Shown piece by piece: positions 27,047 to 40,843 of a DNA stretch of 64,000 nt; positions within the stretch are counted from its first letter, which is position 1; every line of letters starts with the position of its first letter. The notes below the pieces were generated by a model. The model did no database searches. It worked only from the letters and a program-made list of their open reading frames with translations, and had not been told where the DNA came from. Source of the stretch: Tanytarsus gracilentus. Its lineage: Eukaryota; Arthropoda; Insecta; Diptera; Chironomidae. The DNA lies in assembly GCA_038502055.1 (NCBI GenBank), contig JAXRKN010000038.1, positions 3,844,001 to 3,908,000 on the forward strand. The letters are read 5' to 3'. A program made the position numbers and the translations under genes.

Positions 27047-30000
27047 ATGGGCAGTGAGCAATACTGCTTAAGGTGGAATAATCATCAGTCCAACCTGCTA
27101 GGGGTCTTTAGTCAACTGCTACAGGACGAGAGTTTGGTGGACGTTACACTAGCTTGTTCCGAGGGCACTTCCATCCGAGCCCATAAGGTAAGCAATTACT
27201 CAACGATATTTTTACATCTCTCCCGCATTTATTCTCGCACTTAACCCGTTTTCGCAAAAAGGAAAATATGTGCAATGAAAAAAAGGGAATTTCATGAACC
27301 ATAAAAGACAAAAGAAGTGAAATACTAAAAATGATGAAGCAATGAAAAATCATAATTTATTTGCCTCCAAAACAAAATTTACGGCTCTCACTTTTCAGGG
27401 GTTGAAAATTTATTAAACTCGCACGTAATTAGTGCAAAAAAAATTCATTTCCAATCACTGCACCAAAATAACAAATTTGATAAATTGACCGAAAAAAGCA
27501 TCATCGTTCATTTCTTTCATCATCAACAGTTGCACTGTTCAGGTTGAAGAGGAGCGCAAAAAAAATTATTAAAAAGCGCAGTGAGAAGTTAAAAGAGAGG
27601 CATTGAATGCTCTTGGCGAGTGAAAATGAATTTTTTCCTTCGTTTCTTCCACAAAAACATTTCCTGCTTCTGTGCATATTCATACGAGAGATGCACATAC
27701 ACGTATATAAAACGCAAAACCACAAGAATTCTGTTTAAAATCAAAACTAATTTCGCCTCAATGCGAAATCTCTATTTATTGAAAAGAAGAATTACTGGAC
27801 AGTAATGAAAAATTATTTGAGCATAAAAAATATCTTGAGGCGGCGGTCGAGAGAGAGAGAAAAAATCACTCGGAATGAAATTTATATGCACACTTTTCCT
27901 TTGAGACAAGCCAACTGACGAGGCAGCAGAAGCATTTGGATCAGCATTAAATTTATGGGCAAATGTAAATGACATTTTTCATGTGATAAACTAAAAAAGA
28001 AAGAAATTGCACGCAACTAAATCGTAAAAATGCATTTGATTTTTGAGCTTAAATGGAAGAAGTTATTGAGCTATAAAGCATGAAATAACCACAGGCCCAT
28101 TTTTGAGTGGAACATTTGAAGAATCCGAAAAAAAACCATTAAAACTTTAAAGCTTTAAAAAATTAATTTTCTTTAGTCGCTCGTGTAATATGAACAGGAA
28201 ATATTTTAATAGAAAAATTTCTCTTCAAAGATTAGGTTCTTTATAAAAATTCCGTTAGAAGCACATTGTTTGTCCATCAAAATGCTTTTGCCTTTTGTAT
28301 AGGTTTCAGATTAATTTAAAATAGCTTCCAATATATGATAAATTTTCTTTCGCATTTTTAGCACAACTTTGCAGAGAGAGAGAGATTAAAACTGCATCAT
28401 TGCCGTCCACAATTTGTTTTTTATTTTTTGAAATAATATCCGCATAGCAATTTTACGTAAACGAGATAATTAATGGCATTTTTGAATTTTATATAACAGA
28501 ACCTGATTTGAAAAGTAGATTACAAATGTTTTAATTTTTACGAGTTTAAAAATTTAACAATAAATTTTAAAATTTATTATTTAAATTTTTTTCAAAGCCT
28601 ATAATTTTAAAATTAAAAGTAAGACAAACATAATATTCTTCATTTTATGATTATATGCAAATGTGCGCCTGAAACAACGAACGAGGTAGCATAGAAAGAC
28701 TCGCATGATCCCGTTTTAGAGATAAAATCTGTCTTATCTCTTAATTGATATTCATCTTACTCGAGGAAAATGAAAAATATAATTTTAATTACGATTTAAG
28801 AGACGGATAAACTGCCCGTGTGTGTGTACACGCTTCGCATTTAAGGAAATTTCTCTCCTATCTCTATTTATCTTTTTTATGTTCACTTCGACAGTTTTTC
28901 ATGGCAATACACATATTTTTTACAACTAATTTCATTTAATTTTGCTACATAACTAATTCCGATCATGGCATACATAAAATTATTCAAGATGTTACCTTTG
29001 AGATCTATTTCGAAAGCGTATAGTTGCGGGATGCAATTACGACCAATACGTTTGAAGCTCAAGCACAAAAAAACATGTTTCGACTTTTGCATTCGCAGTT
29101 TTTATTGCACTCTTAAGACATAATTTTTGTGTAGCTCTCTACTCATATCTTGCTTACTTCTTGCTTCCACCGTTGTTATGGTTGACAATCGAATGTTAAA
29201 ACATACCAGCGACATACCAAGGGATCAATTGAAAGTAATGTGAAGATATTTTTTTTAAACTCGCTGGTTCGAATCCTCAAATATTGTTTTATGTGTAATA
29301 AAATTCTTTATTCAACAGTGTCTCACTAAAAAATGCCAATTAGTTTAATAAAATTACAAAAATAAATTCTTCAAGTTTCTCTCTCGAGGATAATTTTTCG
29401 CAGTAAATTCATTTTAACGACAAAGTAGCAGAAAAAAACTCTCGCGCAAAAAAAGATTAAGGAACGCGCGAAAAAAACCTCACGATAGTTAACTGTTGCC
29501 AATGAAGTATGACAATCGCAAAAAAAGGAGAGCTTCTGATTGAAAAGCGTGATCGAAGATTTAAGATAAATGCTCGTTGATAATGACAAACGACGTAAGT
29601 TAATTAAAGACTGAGTAAGCGAAAGACGCTGAGATAGATAGAGTCAAATGTCAGTTGCGTCGCGAGTGTCAAAGGAGGAAAAGAGACAAAGAGAATGCAG
29701 GCGCATCTAGTTCATGTACATGGAAGTGAAAGAAGAAGGTAGATAAAAGCAGTCAGCTGACGATACGCATGTTGGATGCGACCCTCTCTCTCTAATCCCA
29801 CTTAGAATCGCCTGTCGACTAGCTCATATAAATGTTAACAAATCATGAGAGACCCGAAGAAAGCATCGTATTTTGCATTCCTTGTCAGCTTTATTATTCG
29901 CAGCACACAAAACAGTACATGAGTGAGCAAAAAAGAAATGTTTTCCTGGTTTTTCTCACTTTTTAATAAAATTGAAGATTGTATGCAAAAAAAGCTGCGA

Positions 30001-33000
30001 GAGTTGCGTCGAGGTGTTGCACCGCAAAAGTATTATTAGTTTATGTTTCATTTCTAGTTCTCCTCCTCCAAGTGTGCTCAATATACTTTTTTATCTCTCT
30101 CGCACTCTTTTGCAGCGAATTCCTTATAGAAAATGAATCAACTGTAAATTTCTATTTTATGCCTTACAGCTTATAAAAAAAATGAGATGCTCGAGACTTA
30201 CGCAAAAGAAATGTTAAATTTATCGATCAAATTTATGTTTCGGAAAAATATATTTTACACAGCTCGAGTATGCTGAGTGCATGCAATTACTCCGATGTTA
30301 ATCTAACGCACTATGAGGTGTAATAATTTTAAATGAACATATCTTTATTGCATATATATGCGGGAAAATTTATTTTGATAAATTTCAGAGTTGATTTAAA
30401 ACATACAACGCATTTATCGCGATTAATAACGATGATAAATATTAGTTTCTTTATGTTAACATCTTATAACTCTTTTTTTTCTATCCGCGTGCATATTTAT
30501 GTATATGTCTCACTCTGACATCACAAATTCATTTTCTAATGCTTTGGCAGAGTGGAATTGAAATTTTAATAGTTTGAATTTAATTTTTAAAAAATTTATA
30601 AAATTTTAAACTTTTGATCATCTCAAATTTCATCTCTTTAAACATTTCATTTGTTGAGTTTAGGATTCGAACCCTTTAAAAATTCACGAAATAAATTCAA
30701 ATTTTAATTCATTTTATATTTCTAAGCTAAAATTTAATTCTCATTTTATTCCGTCCCATTTATAAAGTCAAATGCTTGAGAAACATAATTTATCGTGACA
30801 AATCCAAAGTGCAACATGAGAGCGCGAAAGAATCATTGCATATTTGCGCCAGTTATTACATAGTAATGACTATAATTTGAGCGGAAAAAATAAATAATCA
30901 TCAAGTTAAAAAAGAAGAAAAATTATTACAAAAGGAACGCTTGAAAGAGAAGAAAAAAAGATCGAACGTTGAACATGACTAGAGTTGCAGAGAGAGCGAA
31001 AATGTTATGTTCAAATCGCGAAATAATAAATTATTCTTCGTGTGTACATAAATAGGTGCAAAAGCAATGCGTCGGAAAAGTTGGCGAATAATTACTAGGT
31101 TTATTTATGTGATATGTGGAAATTAAGCTTTTTTTCTTAAATATTCGAGGAGGCATAAAACAATGTCGCGGCGCATCAGACCTGAACTGCTGCAATGGCC
31201 CTAAAAAATATTATTCTTTCTAATTATTCTCTTTTTTTTGTGTATCATGCACACATAAATGCGGAAACTTCACACAACTGCACACATTTTGTGGTTAAAT
31301 TCTAAAATTATTTTCTTGCTTTATTCCAATGCGTATTTTTCTTCTTCTTCTTTTTTCCTCTCGACAAACGAAAAAAAAGAATAATAATGTGTGTGTTTGA
31401 AATGTATTTTATTTTTGATACTTTTGTTGTTGCAAAAGTCAAAAGTTCTGTGAGTAACGAGACATGAAAAATTATTCTTTGCACAAATATCAGATGTAGA
31501 CACTGTGTACACACACAAATTTTATTCTGGCTCAATTGCAATCCTTTTAACCTTTTTTTATTGTTGCTTTAAAAAATTTAATGACTCAGAAGCAAAACCC
31601 GAAAAAGATCTTCGATGTGTGCGTTCGCGAGAATTTTAGAGAATACGCTCGAAAAAAAGTGCGAAGGAATTAAAAGAACAAGAAGATTGCATATATACGA
31701 ACAGAACAGCGTTGACCTCATCGAGTGTAGATTTTGCGAGATTCAAGTCAAGGTTATTAAAATTATTGCATGAAAATAAAACTTTAAAAATGTTCTTCTC
31801 ATCTACGTGCCGATGACACAAATTTTTTCAAAAACACTTGCGAACTCATAAACGAAATTGACTCCGATCAGATCGCATTACAATTTTTTATATTTATATA
31901 ACGCGTGTTTGTATGCTCGGCGACATTCTCGGAAGTTGAATCACACATCAAATTATACAATTTATGTTTAGTGTTTATGGAGGCCAAGAATTCACTTGGT
32001 GATAAGTAAAAAGAAGGAAGAAAAAATAAAATGAGATCATTTAAAATTTACTTAAAAGTTATTTCGCCTTGACTCAATTTTTTTTTCTCCTACGCACCTT
32101 TTAGAAAAAGAAAAAAATATATATGAAGATAAAGAAACAATGGCATGTCATTATGGCTCGTGTTATTTACGATAACGAGTGTATGAAAAAAATAAATCTA
32201 AATTGCTTTCGCCACTGCATGTGCGCGTCGTGCTTAAAGTAGTTTAAAATTCCATCTCGCCCAACTTTCTTTTCACAAAAAGGAGATTATTTTTGTGTCT
32301 ATTTATAAAATGTTTATCCAACATTATAAGGCATGAAAATACATGTCTTACACTTAATAATGCTAAATAGTGAGCCGGAACAAAAATGCATTGGCTGCTT
32401 TACAGCACTGCAAAAAAAAGTCGTGTCTCAAAAGACCTTGCTAATATGCCTTCTAATTACATTTACGTATATTCATTCGACGAACGCCATGCATTGAAGT
32501 TTAATATTTGATTCTTCTTTCGTTTTATCGGAAATTCAAATGATGCTGATCATCGGTGCCGCGTGTGCCTTCAGAGGAAAATTACTCGCATGGCTAATTG
32601 TTGTCTGTGCGCACACGAATAAAAATAAACTTGTACAATTCAGAAAAATTGTTTCAATTTTAAAACTAGAACTCGCTTGTTTCTAAAAAGTGCGCGCCTA
32701 TAGTCGAGAGGAGATTTTAATCTCTGCAGTGGAGTTTCAACAGCAATTGTTTTGTGGCGAGCGTAAAAAATCCAATAGCTTGCAACTTCATTACAATGCG
32801 GTACGACATGCATATATGTATAATAATAAAAATATTAATAGCCTAAAGCATTTAAGGCGATTCCATTTAGAGTTCACTTCGAATAATGTGCTTTTAAGTC
32901 TGCGTAAACCAGGAAAAAAATTACGATATTTTTTTTGGAGTTTATTTTAAGCACTAAAAGTAAATTGATTATTATTAGGTGCAAGTTCATAGCGATTTTC

Positions 33001-36000
33001 GTAAAGTCTTCCCTCAACGCTCGCAAAGTCTCAGTGATTTCGATTTTTCACACCGTATATTTCTCATTCCATATAAGCCTTCGCTAAATTGCAGCAGCGA
33101 ATGCACTTAATGTTTTAAATGAAGAAATAAAAATGAATGAGAAAAGAAGATTTTTGCTTACAGCTTTATTGATCAATATACAGCAGTAAAAAACTCATCA
33201 TTTAGTATTTTTATGTCTGAAAGCAGAGAGAATGAGGGAAGTAGAATTGAGATAAGTTTTTAAAACTATTAAGCTTAATTCTTTATTATTTAAAAAAGTT
33301 TAGTTTTAGTGCTGAGTTAAAAATTGAAAGTTTGAAAACTTTTTAAATAATTTTATAATTATTAAAACTTTTCTGATTCATTAATTGCTGCATCATAATT
33401 CATAAATAATTATTCGATTGACTCTTGCGAAACTCTCGCATCTTTCTATGTTTCATAAATCTTTCCGCTGATTAACGGACACTTAACTCGGTAATCGGAA
33501 AATTGGACATTTATGGGATGTTTAATTTATAATATGGAGAAACAACAATGAGATACAAAAAAGAGAGACAGACGATACTTCCCATCGATATAGTGATGAG
33601 TTCGAGAGGAGAATAAAGATAATTACTTGCTTTAGTGCATTCGAAAATGCACCTGAAATTGAACTTTTGACATATGCTCGCCTTTTTTTGTTTCTCCCGT
33701 GCACAGCACTCATCTCGTTCACAGTCTCAAAGAGCATAGAATTTAAAATGAAATTATACTTCAATGGAAGAGAAAAAAGTGTATAGCATCAACACATTTG
33801 CCATGTTAATTATAATTAACGTAACTAGATTAGCATAAATGATTTTCACCTACTGGATTTATGGCGGTTCGTTGCAACAATCTTATGGCTCTATGTGTAT
33901 GCCACGTATGGAAGAAAGAAATGATGTGTGTGGGAATTGCATACATTTCCATATGCAGAAGAAGGATGCATGAATGCGATGAGAATAAGTCAGCTCGCGT
34001 GGCCCCAAGGGGTTAATCGTGATAAACAGTTTTTCATGTTCTCCTCTCGACTCATTTTTTTTCCTCCAATAAAAAAAATAGCTTGTGATTCGCATTTTAT
34101 GCCGGGAGACAGAAAGAGAGCTGTTAATGGTTGATGAATGTATTAAGGAAATGACGAAGAAAAAAAATCGTTTGACATTCGACATTTATGGCTCACTCTC
34201 ATGGCGCTTTTTGATAACCCAAAGAGTCCATCTCGGATTAAGCAAAAGTGCACAGTGGTCTCGATAAAGACATCAAATTTTATAACTTAATAGGGCGAAT
34301 TACATCGATAGCAGTAATTAGCAGAGCATTTATAATCCTTTTTTTAATAAATGCACATGCATCGCCATTAAGTCTCTTAACAAATTTATTAGCGAAAATA
34401 AAAACCAACATAAAATGATTTATGTGCAATATAAAAAAAATGCAAATGCAGAAAAAAATTAATGTAAAGATAATTATAAACTCCTTAATTGAAAACTTCC
34501 CTCTCGTCAAAGTGAGAGAGAGAAAGAACAGTAGCCATCGTTGCATAAATGAGACAAGAGAAGTTAAGAACTTCAACATATAAATATGGGAGGAAGAAAA
34601 GAAATTAATTCTTGTATTATGGTGAGAGTAAGCGCCTTTTGTTTAATGCGAAAGAGTTATGAGGCAAGATGACGCGTGATATCAAGTATTGTGGCGTGGA
34701 ATGAAAAGAATGTAGCACTTTGCACATTTAATTACTTAATTGCACATTTTGTAATTACACTCAAACATGAGAGGGGGCAAAGAAAATAAATGCGAGAGAT
34801 GGAAATAGAGAAAAAAATGTTTCAAAACCCACACGTGGGTGTTGCCGCGTAACCCACTTGTAACAGATCAGTGTTTGAAAATCAAGTGCATAAAAAATGA
34901 GTTTAAGTCAATCCGGACACTTTGGCTGTCCGTGGCAGTCCTGTTCGACCATTCCTCAAAAATCATCTATGTCAATAGATTCCTGGTCCAATCACGAGTT
35001 CAACGATACCCATGAAGCCATAGTTCTGAAAAATGGACATTTTGGCTGTCCATGGCACTACTGGCCGTCCATGATGGACATTCCTCAAAAATCATCTATA
35101 TCAATCGATTCCTGGTCCAATCACGAGTTCAACGATACCCATGAAGCCATAGTTCTGAAAAATGGACATTTTGGCTGTCCATGGCACTACTGGCCGTCCA
35201 TGATGGACATTCCTCAAAAATCATCTATATCAATCGATTCCTGGTCCAATCACGAGTTCAACGATACCCATGAAGCCATAGTTCTGAAAAATGGACATTT
35301 TGGCTGTCTGTGGCACGACCATAGGTCACGACTCGAAAAATCATGTATGTCAATCGATTCCTGGTCAAGTTACGAATCAATGCCAATCGATTTCTGGTCC
35401 AATCACGAGTTCAACGATACCCATGAAGCCATATAAGAGCAAATTTGTATGAAAAATGGACGTTATGGCCGTCCATGGCACGACCATAGGTCATGACTCA
35501 AAAAATAGTCAGTGCCTGCACATATAGACCCTAAGAGCTACCATCTGGCGAAAACTAGAAGTCTCTAGCTGGTCCAGGGACCGAGATCTCGCTTGTGCAG
35601 ACGGACGGACGGAATCACGAGCATATAAGCGTTACACCACTTTGTGGGTTACGCTAAAAAATCTATCTGTATATTAATTAACATTACAATCTCAATCTAG
35701 GTTGTTCTCTCAGCCTGTTCATCATATTTTCAAAGTCTCTTTGTGGATCACCCCGGCAGACATCCAATTGTCATACTTAAAGACGTTCGATTCAACGAAT
35801 TGCGAACACTAATTGAATTCATGTATAAAGGTGAAGTGAACGTAGAATATTGTCAATTATCAGCGTTATTGAAAACGGCTGAATCATTAAAAGTAAGAGA
35901 TGAGATGCACTTTATGAAGTGAAGCTGAACTATATAGGTAATTCATATCAATTATAGGTTAAGGGATTAGCAGAAATGACCAATCAGAATACGACTTCAA

Positions 36001-39000
36001 AGGAACCAGAACGTGATTCAGATCGTCTTCGATTACATACGCCAACAACGCCATCAGCTGCGCCATCATCGTCCTCGACGAAGAATGAAATTCTCGAGTT
36101 GTCGAGTAAGCAACAGCAGCGACTCGACAATGAATTATGTAGCCCATCGCCACCATCTCGTGTTCCATCATCTCCCGGATCCTCGTTGACGTCGATTTAT
36201 CAAAAGAAGCATACAAGTAACGCTTCTGCATCGGCGACTACAACATCTATAACGGGCAATAGTTCGCATCATATAGATTCGATTATCAAAGAAGAGCCGA
36301 CGTTTAATGATCACCGTACGCATCATCAGCATAGAAGTGAAGAATCTATGGAGGATGATGATGACGACGATGATAACATTCAAATGAAAAATGAAGTTGG
36401 TAAGTTGGAAAAAAAAGGGGAGAAATTCCTTTTAGAATTTTTGCTTTTTATCTCTGGACGTTATACCTCTATTGTTTAGGTCTCAATATGACTCTCAATG
36501 CCACGCTCTTGCAAAATTCAATATCGTCATCGAATCTAATGCAATCGTCCGTTAATTCAACGTCATTAGCCGAAATACAATCATCTCGATATGCAGCCAA
36601 TTTACTGGCGAACTCTGGGAATGCAACGCGACAAAGTCCGCTTGGTGATTTACCGGGTCCATCGGGTATTGGACCAATGCAGCATGCGCCACTGGTATTT
36701 TTTATCAACGCATTTTTATAAAACTGAATGTTAATTTTTTCGTTTTTTTTTGATAGTCTCTAAAAAAGGAATCGGATTGGGATCGTTCTGATGATAAGGA
36801 AAGCACATCGTCCGATTACCGACACACACATGAAATGGTGAGTTCAAAGATATATTAAGAAAATTTTTATAAATTTTTACTTTCCTCAATTTCTGAACCT
36901 TCTTTATACATAAAATTCCATTTTTTAAAAAAAAACGTAGAAAATAAAATCCATAAATTTAAAGCTTGCATGCTAAAATCTTTTTTACAAAAAAGTTTCA
37001 AATTGTGTACTTTTTTTTGTAAAAGAGATTCAAAGAACCTAAAATCGCAAGTTAGCAGCCGTAAAAATCGAAATTGGTTTTTTTTCGAGAGTGAATACTC
37101 ACGAAAATGTTTAAAGAAAATTTCATTATTTTTTTTTCATTTTTACTGCATGATTTTCCGTTTTTCGTTTCTTTTTTCTGTTCTGTAATTTGTGGTGCAT
37201 GCAAAATATATTTTTCACTGCATTTCATTCATTCATTATTCGCTGTAGAATCCTCTAGACACACGAAAATCGAAATAATTTTTCCACCATCGTCGTGCGA
37301 GCTAAAACTTTTCACGCCATGGTTTTTATTTTAAAAAAAGGTTGAACTTCCTTTTCGTTGCAATCAATTTTCATCTGTGCAGAGAACGCATTAATATTTT
37401 TTTTTCTCGGCTAAATGTCAAATTGAAATTGAGGTTGATATGCATCCACGACACAATTTTTTGGGTGGAGAGTTTAAGTCGCACACATCTCTATATACAT
37501 AAATCGATAGTTATTAAATAATAATTCAATCAAACTCACATCACAATTTGCGTTTTGAAATTAATTTTTCAAAAAGATCCCATTCCATAGTGTACCCATT
37601 TCGAATGACACTTGAATTGCGAGACACATCGCGTACAGCTCAATCATGTCAATTTTTCATTTGAATTTTTTGGTTGACTGTTTATTGATGTAATTGCACT
37701 GAATTTCCACGAAAATAAAACACATCCAGCCGCAATCAATTGACATGTTTCAAACGGCAAATGAAAAAAAATTGTTTAAAGTTGTTGTGTTGCGATTGTG
37801 GGAAAAATTCTCGATGTAATCGTTTGCGACCTCATGCATTATTGGATAGCTTGTGTACACATACACACACATGCGACTAAGCTCAATTTTCCTAGAATCG
37901 ACAAGCGTTAACTTTAATAATGACTCTTCGCGACTCCATAGGTGAGCTCACATACTTACCGGCCTCTCTCTCTCTCTTTAAAACCGCACATTTTCACATT
38001 ATGATTATGCAAAAACCACACATGCACATTATGCTTAATCACATCAATTTTTTCTCATGCTCATGATACCCTACGCGAAAATGCCGTACATTAACTATTC
38101 TTGAGAATGCAAATCTTCAATCAACTGAGAGTCTATATGTGTGTGCAAGAGTGAGAGAGCCATGAAGCACGAAATATCGTTAACGCAATTCCGATAATTA
38201 TTATTGTAAACGCATAGTACTTCATCGTCATTATTCTCTACAGGCTCGTGAGCTTTGCGCATTTCGTTGCAGTTTATATTGTGTGTAAATATATATGCAT
38301 GTATAAAGAAAGTGTGTACAAAAGCCTCACTTCCTCCTTCTCCTCAACTTTACTCCAGACGGATCGATAAACTTCCACTTAGGATACTCATTTTTCTCCT
38401 TTTTCCACATTATATTTTTTCCATTCACATTCGCTTTAATATTTACCATCGTGCATGCCGCAATCGATAGCATTGCACTTCTAACAAGTCCCTTTTTCTC
38501 TCTCTTTCATTTCCACCCGTCTGGGATTAGTATATGAGCGTGTAAAAATAAAGAGGAAAATTATATTTCTTTCTACGTTGACATTAAATGCACACACAGA
38601 CGTTACATTTTTAACTTCAGACGCAACAGAAATTGAAGTGTCTGCCACCTTTTCAGAAGAGGCTTCTTTTCACTCTTTTGTTTTTCACGCGTCTAGAGGA
38701 TGCATAAAGGAAAAGTGCATTTGGAGAGAAATGTCGCGTCGGAACATTAATGTATAGTCTGATGATTAAAATGAATGACGAAATTCTTTTTTCATATAGA
38801 AAAATGCTTTTTATGTAAAATATTTTGGTTTGGTTTATTTTTTTATGTATGAAAAAGTTGCATGCTAACTAGAAAATATCCTGTAGTAAACATCTATTTA
38901 AGTAGTGCACAAAAATTTAATTGTTATAACTGATAATTGTGTAAAAATTCTCTTAGACATTGGTTGACAAGTTGTTGATGTATAAAAAAATCTCATAATA

Positions 39001-40843
39001 TCTCATCATCAGATTTTTCATGTAATTTGTGTTTTTAATATCGAATATGAATAATTTTTAAATAATTTATGATTTTTAATTATTATGTCAAGAAGTTGAT
39101 CTACGTTTTTTGAACATGGCTGTGCTATAATCATATATTTTTTTTGAGTTTATTTTGACATCTATTTTTAAAATTTCTTTTCAAATATTATCCAAAATTC
39201 CAATTGATCAAACATACTCGATCTTGTTATTATCTCTTTGAAACAAAAAAATTCGCAAGGTTGTGCAAGAAAAAAAACTTTTTTGGCCGAAACAAAATTT
39301 ATGAAAAGAAATTTGCACAACTTTATAATTTTTAATTTCCTTCTTGTTGTTTTAATTTTGTTGTTTCTTGAGCAAAAAAACAATTTTTTACCAATTGACT
39401 TTTTTTGAAAATTTATTCGCAAAGAAAAAAAAATTGATACAAAATTTTTTAACAGCATATATATTAGCATATAAGCTTGCAAATTCAAAAAATCAGTGTT
39501 GAAAATAACTTTTTTGCGTGCCAATATGAAAAGTGAAAAAAAATTACTTATGGGAAGTGAAACTTCGCCGTGCGCCGTCAACAGTTTCAGCTCCAGACAA
39601 AAATCGAACCTCAACTTCTTGAAACAAAAAAAATCAAACTAAATTACTAAAAAAATGCGTATGAAAAAAATACATAAAAAAATTAAATGGGAAAAATTCT
39701 TTAGTTTTGTAAATTTTAGATGAATTTTTAAAAATTAATTTTTTAAGTTCCCTTAGTTTCATTTTTAGTTTCGTTTTTGCTTTTTTACCTCTCAACAAAA
39801 TAAAAAAGATTAACCAAAGAGAAAATTTTAAAATTTATAAATTGCATTTGTAGCATTTTTATTTTTTTTGATTAACCCAATTATCGAGAGCATTTTGAAA
39901 GAGAGAGAAAGAATCTCATGAACCAAATGTAGTGCAATGAATCTAATTTAAAACTTTAAATTCCACTCTTTTAATATTCATTCAAAACAAAAAAATCTTT
40001 AAATTCCTCAATCACAAAAGAAGTTGACGGTTTTTCTTTTTGTTTGGTTGCAGGAATCGTCGACGGACGTGCATGGCGAAAGAGTGGGTCTACCGATATC
40101 ATCGTCGTCGTCTAGTGAACAAAATAGCAGTGTTAATAGTAACAATAGTGGTCCAATGTATCCCTGTATGTACTGTGGTCAATCGTTTCCACATCAAAGT
40201 AAACTGACGAGGCACATTCTATCGCACTCACTGGAAACATTAAAGTATCGTGAAGTATCGCATCTGCTCGGTCCTCAGCTCGGGTTCATGCAGCACGATC
40301 TACCTCCGCCATCTCATTTTCCCAGCCGACAAGCCTTGGACTCACTGGAGCCTTCGGATAATTCGCCTATGGATCTCGAAAATCCTTTTGGAAACAACCC
40401 CGGCACGAGTAATTCGGATGGAAGTGGCGGGCTAGGTGGAACGGGTGGAGTTGTGCTGTGTAAATTTTGTGGTAAAAGCTTTCCCGACGTGTCCTCGTTA
40501 ATAACACACTTACCTGTGCATACGGGCGATAGACCATTCAAATGCGAGTTTTGTGGAAAAGCCTTTAAATTGCGACATCATATGAAGGACCATTGTCGTG
40601 TTCATACCGGTAAATGAGAAATTTCTCCAAAAAAATGCTTGTGAGAGCACTTTTTATTGTTCCTTTTTTAAAAACAATTGAATTAATTTTGCAGGTGAAA
40701 GACCATTCAGATGTACCATGTGCGGCAAGACCTTCTCCCGCTCGACGATTCTGAAAGCTCACGAGAAAACGCACTACCCAAAATATGTGAGAAAATTTTT
40801 GTCGCCCAGTCCCGTCGACAATAAAGACGATGCACAACAATAG
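27047..40843 (+). CDS. BTB/C2H2 zinc-finger transcription factor, isoform with zinc-finger module A
   Basis: Probable nuclear DNA-binding regulator of the lola/ttk/broad/fru class. Coding exons: 27047-27187, 35701-35892, 35958-36399, 36480-36694, 36757-36837, 40054-40609 and 40695-40843, in all 1776 bases or 591 codons plus stop. Residues 5-118 form a TTK-type BTB domain (motifs YCLRWNNHQSNLL, VDVTLAC, RAHK-VVLSACSSYF, HPIVILKDV, EFMYKGEVNV), a dimerisation and corepressor-recruiting fold. A linker rich in Ser, Thr, Pro and His follows, with a sumoylation-like IKEE near residue 221 and an acidic Asp run. The common part ends at residue 357. C2H2 fingers lie at about 393-415, 491-513, 519-541 and 547-569; the last three are joined by TGDRP and TGERP linkers. 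PMDLEN near 462 resembles a CtBP-binding motif. The ATG has AAA before it and G after it and opens the BTB fold. I cannot name the ortholog with certainty. Confidence 0.88.

Larger units (their letters stand above)
27188..35700 (+). other. Intron 1 within the coding region, splits the BTB domain
   Basis: The intron begins gtaagc after codon 47 and ends ctag, with phase 0 on both sides. It interrupts the BTB fold just after the RAHK motif, a position commonly split in TTK-type BTB genes. Apart from the repeat element at its 3' end (34817-35660), the 8.5 kb hold no gene that I can recognise. A locally G+C-richer stretch at 29620-29770 has an initiator-like TCAGTT at 29651 and a TCAGCTGA palindrome near 29754, but nothing firm. 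Confidence 0.8.

Noticed and set aside
29262..29280. B-box-like GGTTCGAATCC, with similar words near 30661, 21890 and 39605
   Set aside because: No A box, stems or terminator at tRNA spacing around any of them, unlike the sequence at 24798-24880.
34897..35436. 179-codon open frame with 43-residue repeats
   Set aside because: It is fully explained by the 129-base tandem repeat inside the MITE-like element. The period is divisible by three, so one frame stays open without selection, and there is no recognisable domain.
39168..39614. 148-codon minus-strand open frame in the intron before module A
   Set aside because: Lys/Phe-rich, low in complexity, typical of reading poly-A/T-rich sequence; no domain.
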